A DNA stretch of 10,540 nucleotides from NCBI GenBank assembly GCA_016296165.1, contig JAEDJV010000085.1, forward strand, positions 1 to 10,540, given 5' to 3'. This DNA is from Oscillospiraceae bacterium. Its GTDB lineage: Bacteria > Bacillota > Clostridia > Oscillospirales > Ruminococcaceae. This document shows positions 6,711 to 10,540 of the stretch, piece by piece. The position numbers and the translations under genes are program-made. Under the pieces are notes generated by a model. It searched no databases. It saw nothing but the letters and a program-made list of their open reading frames with translations, and was not told the origin of the DNA. The first letter of the stretch is position 1; the number at the start of each line of letters is the position of its first letter.

Positions 6711-7287
6711 AGTTTTCTTTACTTTCGATGTAGAATGTGGCTTCCATATCAGCGATGCTTAGTGCAAGTGAAAGAGGAAACATTTCAAAAGCCTTGCTGA
6801 CATTGTATTTTTCTTCGCATCCTGAGAACCCCATATGGTATCTGATTGCAAAGGCTTCTTCTCGGGAAAGCCTCATGAATCCGGATATGATATAGACTGA
6901 TTTTTCACCATGCCCATAGGGTAAAGAGTCGTTTATTGTGTAGTACGGAACCTTTTCCCATTCTCCTCGTTCGTTTTTAGCATTTCTGTAGTCAACTGTG
7001 TAAAAGTTTATTTTGCAGAGGTCATGTAGAAGAGAGGTTATTGCAATTGTTTCATCATCGTATGAAAGACCGTAAACATCTGTAACACGTGTTCTTTCCT
7101 TAAGGCAGTTGCAAACATTTACGCTGTGTTCAACAAGACCGCCTTCGTATGCGCCATGATATTTTGTGCTGCATGGAGCCGTAAAAAAATCACAACCGTC
7201 TGAAAGAAGATAATTGAGAAGTTTGTCTGCTCCCGGACGTGTAATGTTTTTTTGATAAATATCAATAAACTGTTCTTCGAAATTCAT
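6709..7287 (-). CDS. HD-domain phosphohydrolase, substrate unknown
   Basis: A soluble protein of 192 residues with a complete HD metal site: His54 (GGLVEHSVNV), His88-Asp89 (SLLHDLCK), His126 (YGHGEKS), His151 (RYHMG) and Asp180 (LSIADMEA). HD proteins hydrolyse phosphoester bonds in nucleotides or nucleic acids. The YHGAYEGGLVEHS opening resembles the HD part of YhaM-type 3'-5' exonucleases, but there is no OB or nucleic-acid-binding domain, so I do not assign a substrate. The ATG at 7287 has AGAGG (7296-7300) 8 nt upstream. It is a single gene with its own promoter, divergent from the glycosyltransferase operon and convergent with the CpsB-like gene. Confidence 0.85.
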   Translation of the reverse strand: MNFEEQFIDIYQKNITRPGADKLLNYLLSDGCDFFTAPCSTKYHGAYEGGLVEHSVNVCNCLKERTRVTDVYGLSYDDETIAITSLLHDLCKINFYTVDYRNAKNERGEWEKVPYYTINDSLPYGHGEKSVYIISGFMRLSREEAFAIRYHMGFSGCEEKYNVSKAFEMFPLSLALSIADMEATFYIESKEN

Positions 7288-7333
7288 AAAAAGTACCTCT
7301 TTTCAGTATGGTTACGTATTTGCTTATATATAC

Positions 7334-7362
7334 ATTATACTGCTTATGACATTTGAGTACAA
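7334..7362 (-). promoter_or_regulatory. Promoter of the HD-domain gene
   Basis: On the minus strand, TTGTAC (7357-7362) and TATAAT (7334-7339) are 17 bp apart. The predicted start is near 7327, giving a leader of about 40 nt. Confidence 0.65.
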
Positions 7363-7395
7363 TATTTATTTTAAAAATTTTTCTTTTTTAGTTTA

Positions 7396-7429
7396 TTGGC
7401 TTGAAAAATTATATAAATTATAGTAATAT
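7396..7429 (+). promoter_or_regulatory. Putative promoter region of the glycosyltransferase operon
   Basis: Two overlapping sigma-A type candidates are visible: TTGGCT (7396-7401) with TATAGT (7419-7424), and TTGAAA (7401-7406) with TAATAT (7424-7429), each with 17-bp spacing. Either would give a leader of about 185 nt containing the three hairpins at 7471-7502, 7511-7545 and 7563-7605. The choice between them cannot be made from sequence. Confidence 0.4.
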
Positions 7430-7470
7430 ATATACTGTGGATTGATGTCGTTACGTCATTTTTCCCAAAT

Positions 7471-7502
7471 ATAGTAAGCGTAATAAAAATTGCGTTTACT
7501 AT
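7471..7502. repeat. Inverted repeat related to the dispersed element, copy C
   Basis: ATAGTAAGCGTAA (7471-7483) faces TTGCGTTTACTAT (7490-7502). The two differences become G-U pairs in RNA, giving a 13-bp stem with a six-base loop. The arms resemble those of the repeats at 1859-1901 and 7563-7605 (ATAGTRAACG core), but the centre is shorter. Confidence 0.5.
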
Positions 7503-7510
7503 TAGCCGGT

Positions 7511-7545
7511 TTGCCCATCCGATGACGTAGTCATAGGATGGGCAA
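7511..7545. other. Strong 35-nt hairpin without T tract
   Basis: TTGCCCATCC (7511-7520) pairs with GGATGGGCAA (7536-7545), and inside ATGAC (7522-7526) pairs with GTCAT (7530-7534), around a GTA loop with a single G/A mismatch. This gives 15 base pairs in all. There is no T run on either side, so it is not an ordinary intrinsic terminator. It may be an RNA leader structure, an mRNA processing site or a protein-binding site. Confidence 0.6.
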
Positions 7546-7562
7546 GGAAATATAAATAAAAT

Positions 7563-7605
7563 AATTATAGTGAAAGTCAAATTCATTTTGACGTTCACTA
7601 TAATT
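7563..7605. repeat. Dispersed 43-bp inverted-repeat element, copy B
   Basis: Two 19-bp arms (7563-7581 and 7587-7605) pair with one mismatch around the five-base loop TTCAT. The core is TATAGTGAA and its partner TTCACTATA. The whole 43 bp aligns without gaps to 1859-1901. It ends three bases before the AAAGGAG ribosome binding site of the glycosyltransferase gene, so in RNA the hairpin would stand right against the ribosome docking site. Confidence 0.75.
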
Positions 7606-7621
7606 TCAAAGGAGAAATATA

Positions 7622-8593
7622 ATGAAATTACTTTCGATAGTAGTACCATGTTACAATGAACAGGAAGTTCTTCCTTTATTTTATGACAAGATAACAGAAG
7701 TAATGACCGGGATGAAATCAGAGCATCCGGAACTTGATTACGAAGTTGTTTTTATAAATGACGGCTCAAAGGATAAAACACTTGAAGGACTGAGGAAATA
7801 TGCCAAAATGGATGAACGTATAAGGTATATTTCATTTTCTAGAAATTTCGGAAAGGAAGCCGGTATGTTTGCCGGACTTGAAGCCTCAAAGGGAGATTAT
7901 GTTGTTGTTATGGATGCGGATTTGCAGCACCCGCCGGAGTTTCTGCCTCAGATGTATGAATATGTTTCAAGCGGAGAATATGACTGTGCAACAACAAGAA
8001 GAGTTGACCGTGAAGGCGAATCAAAGATAAGAAGTTTCTTTGCAAGAAAGTTTTATAAGATAATGAATAAGATATCTCAGACAGAGATTGTTGACGGCGC
8101 TCAGGATTTCAGATTTATGACGCGTCAGATGGTTGATTCAATTCTTTCAATGAGAGAGTATAACAGATTTTCCAAAGGTATATTCAGCTGGGTTGGATAT
8201 CGTGTAAAGTATATTGAGTTTAAGAATGTGGAACGTGCTGCAGGAACTACAGCATGGTCTTTCTGGGGACTTTTCAAGTATTCACTTGAGGGGATAATAG
8301 CCTTTTCAACTGCGCCTCTGGCTATAGCCTCACTTCTTGGTATTATATCATGTTTTATTGCATTTATAATGGCTGTTGTGATTATTATTCAGAAACTGAC
8401 TGTTGGAATTCGTGCTGACGGTTATCCTACTATAGTTTGTCTGATTCTGCTTTTTGGCGGACTCCAGCTATTTACTACAGGTATTCTCGGACAGTATCTT
8501 GCCAAGACATACATGGAATGCAAGAACAGACCGGTTTATCTGGTTCAGGAGACCGAAAAAGATGCAAGAGAAAATATGGAGAATAAAGATTGA
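7622..8593 (+). CDS. Family 2 glycosyltransferase, polyprenyl-phosphate sugar transferase type
   Basis: The 323 residues match the DPM1/GtrB/CsbB-like group, which transfers a sugar from a nucleotide sugar to undecaprenyl phosphate on the cytoplasmic side of the membrane. The start LSIVVPCYNE (4-13), VVFINDGSKDKT (42-53), FSRNFGKEAG (72-81) and the metal-binding VMDADLQHP (96-104, Asp98 and Asp100) form the GT-A domain. Two C-terminal membrane segments follow at about 229-257 and 268-292, then the usual GQYLAKTYMECKNRPVYLV tail (290-308). The ATG at 7622 has AAAGGAG (7608-7614) 7 nt upstream. It is the first gene of a pair with the WG-repeat protein; no GtrA-type flippase is next to it. The sugar and the final acceptor are not readable from sequence. 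It is preceded by an unusual hairpin-rich leader. Confidence 0.92.
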   Translation: MKLLSIVVPCYNEQEVLPLFYDKITEVMTGMKSEHPELDYEVVFINDGSKDKTLEGLRKYAKMDERIRYISFSRNFGKEAGMFAGLEASKGDYVVVMDADLQHPPEFLPQMYEYVSSGEYDCATTRRVDREGESKIRSFFARKFYKIMNKISQTEIVDGAQDFRFMTRQMVDSILSMREYNRFSKGIFSWVGYRVKYIEFKNVERAAGTTAWSFWGLFKYSLEGIIAFSTAPLAIASLLGIISCFIAFIMAVVIIIQKLTVGIRADGYPTIVCLILLFGGLQLFTTGILGQYLAKTYMECKNRPVYLVQETEKDARENMENKD

Positions 8594-9669
8594 GTCGTAA
8601 CATACGTATAATATTTATTATCCTGTCAGTTATATTTATTATTTTTCTGTATCAGATATGTCGTTTCTATATGAATGTAAAATATATTTCAGTAAAGGAT
8701 GATCCTGAAACAAATACAGTGAATGTTCTGCGCGGAGACTTTTATGTTTTTGGTGAAAACGGATTTTACGGTGTTAAAAACAGCAAAGGCAAAATCATAA
8801 TTGAGGCCAGGTGGAACGAAATAAATCAGATCGATTCAGAACGTTTTATAGTTTCCTCTTTTGCTTCGAGGGGAATCAGATACGGAATAATAGATACAAG
8901 TGAAAATATCATCGTTCCGTTTGTCTATACAGATATAACAGGATATAATGATGAATTTCTTGTCGGGACTACTGAAAAAGGAAAATATGTTCTCTTTGAC
9001 AATTCCGGACAGACTCTGATTTCTGAGGAATGGGATGCTTTCAGAAAAAACTATGACAGTAAACCACTTTCGTTTTACGGAAATTATATTCAGGTTAAAA
9101 AAGAAAAAAATATTTACCAGATTCAAAGCAGCAGTGATGGTGGATTGTTTATGAAAAAGCTCATTATGACGAAAAAGATAAATGGTGAGGAACGTGAACT
9201 CACGGTTCTGAATCGTTCTTCTTCATTGAGCTTGAGTGATTCATGTCGCATTTACAATGAGGTTATTGACAATACACTTTACTATATCAACGCTCTTTTT
9301 TCCAATGATACAGCAGCGATAATGACTCTTTCATGGGGTGATGACTATAGGGATCTGATGCCTGACAATATGAACATAAGAGGCAGTGAACTGAAATATA
9401 TCACAGATCCGGTGCCGGAAATAACTGATAGTGAGAACGGTATTGTTTCGTATCGCTGCGAGGTATCGGTCTATTATATTTCTCATGATGATATCCGCTG
9501 GGACGGAAGTTATACCGATACTGAAAATACCGCCAGATTTGAGATAACATACAAAAAAAATACTGACGGAAAACTGAGTATTTTAAAGGCCAGAGCCATA
9601 AAAACTGATGTTAGTGAAGCGGGACTTCCGGAAGATATCAAAATTCGTGTTACGGAAAATGCAAGTTAA
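8590..9669 (+). CDS. Membrane-anchored WG-repeat protein, function unknown
   Basis: This is a 359-residue protein with one N-terminal membrane anchor (about 6-26, after MSRNIR) and a predicted outside part. Residues 57-152 hold three WG/KWG-type repeats: NGFYGVKNSKGKIIIEARW (58-76), RYGIIDTSENIIVPFVYTD (98-115) and KYVLFDNSGQTLISEEW (132-148); such repeats probably form beta structure and bind partners. The rest (about 205-345) is a mixed helix and strand domain I do not recognise, perhaps NTF2-like. The proposed start is TTG at 8590, overlapping the stop of the glycosyltransferase by 4 nt, with GGAG (8578-8581) 8 nt upstream. It is preferred because the next ATG (8671) would remove the membrane anchor. 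The overlap implies translational coupling and a shared envelope role with the transferase. No terminator follows before the metK promoter. Confidence 0.78.
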   Translation: MSRNIRIIFIILSVIFIIFLYQICRFYMNVKYISVKDDPETNTVNVLRGDFYVFGENGFYGVKNSKGKIIIEARWNEINQIDSERFIVSSFASRGIRYGIIDTSENIIVPFVYTDITGYNDEFLVGTTEKGKYVLFDNSGQTLISEEWDAFRKNYDSKPLSFYGNYIQVKKEKNIYQIQSSSDGGLFMKKLIMTKKINGEERELTVLNRSSSLSLSDSCRIYNEVIDNTLYYINALFSNDTAAIMTLSWGDDYRDLMPDNMNIRGSELKYITDPVPEITDSENGIVSYRCEVSVYYISHDDIRWDGSYTDTENTARFEITYKKNTDGKLSILKARAIKTDVSEAGLPEDIKIRVTENAS

Positions 9670-9693
9670 TATCAGATAATCAGAATTACAGTA

Positions 9694-9722
9694 TTGACAT
9701 CACATTTTTCATGTGATATAAT
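9694..9722 (+). promoter_or_regulatory. metK promoter with palindromic spacer
   Basis: TTGACA (9694-9699) and TATAAT (9717-9722) are both perfect consensus boxes with a 17-bp spacer. The spacer is exactly an inverted repeat, TCACAT (9700-9705) and ATGTGA (9711-9716) around TTTTC. Transcription should start near 9729, giving a leader of about 230 nt. Confidence 0.88.
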
Positions 9723-9743
9723 TGTAAACGTAAATTGAATACA

Positions 9744-9855
9744 CCTTATCAAGAGTGGTGGAGGAACCAGGTCCTGTGAAACCCGGCAACCTGACTGATT
9801 CATATAGTTTCAGACAAGGTGCTAAATCCTGCGGAAGAATATCCGAAAGATGAGG
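9744..9855 (+). promoter_or_regulatory. SAM-I (S-box) riboswitch
   Basis: The leader has the conserved S-box order: CCTTATCAAGAG, GGTGGAGG, CTGTGAAACCCGGCAACC, AAGGTGCTAAATCCTGC and CCGAAAGATGAGG. Helix P1 is CCTTATC (9744-9750) with GATGAGG (9849-9855), seven pairs including one G-U. The leader senses S-adenosylmethionine and controls metK transcription. An antiterminator can be drawn: TCCGAA (9842-9847) is complementary to TTCGGA (9884-9889) in the left arm of the downstream terminator. SAM binding stabilises P1, hides this partner and lets the terminator form. Confidence 0.95.
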
Positions 9856-9880
9856 AATTTATTAATAACAATGAATTCAG

Positions 9881-9913
9881 ACGTTCGGAGAATTATCCGA
9901 ACGTTTTCTTTTT
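9881..9913 (+). terminator. Riboswitch-controlled terminator
   Basis: A perfect 9-bp stem, ACGTTCGGA (9881-9889) with TCCGAACGT (9896-9904), encloses the loop GAATTA and is followed by a T-rich tract (9904-9913). It lies 47 nt upstream of the metK start and is the expression platform of the SAM-I riboswitch. Confidence 0.92.
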
Positions 9914-9959
9914 ACGGATAGTGACAGCATATAAAAAATACAAAACGGAGGAAAAAACA

Positions 9960-10540
9960 ATGAAAAAATTCTTTACTTCAGAATCAGTAACAGAAGGACA
10001 TCCTGACAAAATCTGCGATCAGATTTCAGATGCGATCCTTGATGCTATACTTGAAAAAGATCCGGCTGCCAGAGTTGCTTGTGAAACAGCTGCTGCGACA
10101 GGTATGATTATGTGTATCGGTGAAATTACAACCAGTGCATATGTTGATATTCCGAAGATTGCACGTGATGTTGTAAATGACATCGGATATGACAGGGCAA
10201 AGTTTGGATTTGACGGAAATACATGTTCTGTTATCACATCAATCAACGAGCAGTCAGGCGATATCGCCATGGGTGTAAACGAAGCACTTGAATCAAAGGA
10301 CGGAAGTTCAAACAATGCAGATTCTATAGGTGCCGGAGATCAGGGCATGATGTTTGGTTTTGCATGCAACGAAACCAAGGAACTTATGCCAATGCCAATC
10401 TCACTTGCACACAAGCTTACAATGCGCCTTACAGAAGTAAGAAAGAACGGAACGCTTGTATATCTCAGACCTGATGGAAAATCACAGGTTACAGTTGAGT
10501 ATGATGACGGAAAACCTGTAAGGGTTGATACAGTTGTAAT
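9960..10540 (+). CDS. metK: S-adenosylmethionine synthetase, N-terminal half (3' end outside window)
   Basis: This cytosolic enzyme makes SAM from methionine and ATP. The 193 complete codons present begin MKKFFTSESVTEGHPDKICDQ, with the ATP-binding His14-Pro-Asp-Lys17 motif, then EQSGDIAMGV (97-106) and the family signature GAGDQGMMFG (124-133). Full proteins are about 390-400 residues, so roughly half is present. The ATG at 9960 has GGAGG (9947-9951) 8 nt upstream. Expression is controlled by the SAM-I riboswitch in its leader, a feedback loop in which the product shuts off its own gene. Confidence 0.97.
   Translation, partial: MKKFFTSESVTEGHPDKICDQISDAILDAILEKDPAARVACETAAATGMIMCIGEITTSAYVDIPKIARDVVNDIGYDRAKFGFDGNTCSVITSINEQSGDIAMGVNEALESKDGSSNNADSIGAGDQGMMFGFACNETKELMPMPISLAHKLTMRLTEVRKNGTLVYLRPDGKSQVTVEYDDGKPVRVDTVV

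Noticed and set aside
7582..7610. Promoter inside repeat copy B using its TATAAT (7599-7604)
   Set aside because: No -35 lies 16-18 bp upstream; the TTGACG at 7588-7593 is far too close, and the start would fall inside or after the ribosome site.
7371..7649. Minus-strand open frame of 92 codons in the divergent intergenic region
   Set aside because: It runs over the hairpins and both candidate promoters and into the glycosyltransferase start, and has hydrophobic low-complexity content from AT-rich DNA.
9700..9716. CRP/FNR site reading of the metK spacer palindrome
   Set aside because: The half-sites are in the opposite order (TCACA...TGTGA rather than TGTGA...TCACA), so it does not match that operator type.
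10019..10315. Minus-strand open frame of 98 codons
   Set aside because: It is a shadow of metK, which is certain from its HPDK and GAGDQG motifs and riboswitch.
1..10540. CRISPR array, tRNA, rRNA, transposase or phage genes
   Set aside because: No regularly spaced direct repeats, cloverleaf-like sequences or such protein motifs were seen anywhere in the window.

Overview
The window looks like chromosomal DNA of an AT-rich Clostridia-type Firmicute, most likely a Ruminococcus-like gut or rumen bacterium. This rests on strong GGAGG-type ribosome binding sites, sigma-A type promoters with 17-bp spacing, an S-box (SAM-I) riboswitch in front of metK, a UPF0291/YnzC gene, and the style of the AsnB and SDR proteins. 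The genus is an inference from protein style. No phage, transposase, CRISPR array, tRNA or rRNA is visible.

Layout. Positions 1-1819 (minus) hold asnB, cut by the window edge only a few codons before its expected end. It is divergent from cdd (cytidine deaminase, 2059-2460), and each gene has its own clear promoter. The UPF0291 gene (2461-2670, minus) abuts the cdd stop codon with no gap. A FabG-like short-chain dehydrogenase (2735-3454), probably the EF-P 5-aminopentanone reductase type, reads away from it. Next is a membrane LTA-synthase-like sulfatase-fold enzyme (3635-5428) with its own terminator. A 363-bp gap follows, carrying palindromic TTGT-ACAA boxes and a promoter, and leads to a PHP/CpsB-like protein (5792-6667) that has lost most metal ligands. 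A bidirectional terminator separates it from an HD-domain protein on the minus strand (6709-7287). A 334-bp divergent region with several hairpins then leads to a two-gene operon: a polyprenyl-phosphate type family 2 glycosyltransferase (7622-8593) and a membrane-anchored WG-repeat protein (8590-9669) that starts at TTG inside the stop of the first gene. The window ends with promoter, SAM-I riboswitch, terminator and the first half of metK.

Theme. Several genes concern the cell envelope: the LTA-synthase-like enzyme, the CpsB-like protein, the glycosyltransferase and the WG-repeat surface protein. They are mixed with housekeeping functions (Asn and SAM synthesis, pyrimidine salvage, possible EF-P modification). 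The most unusual signals are a 43-bp dispersed inverted repeat found at the asnB promoter and directly before the glycosyltransferase ribosome binding site, the hairpin-rich leader in front of the glycosyltransferase, the degenerate PHP protein, and the palindrome that fills the spacer of the metK promoter.
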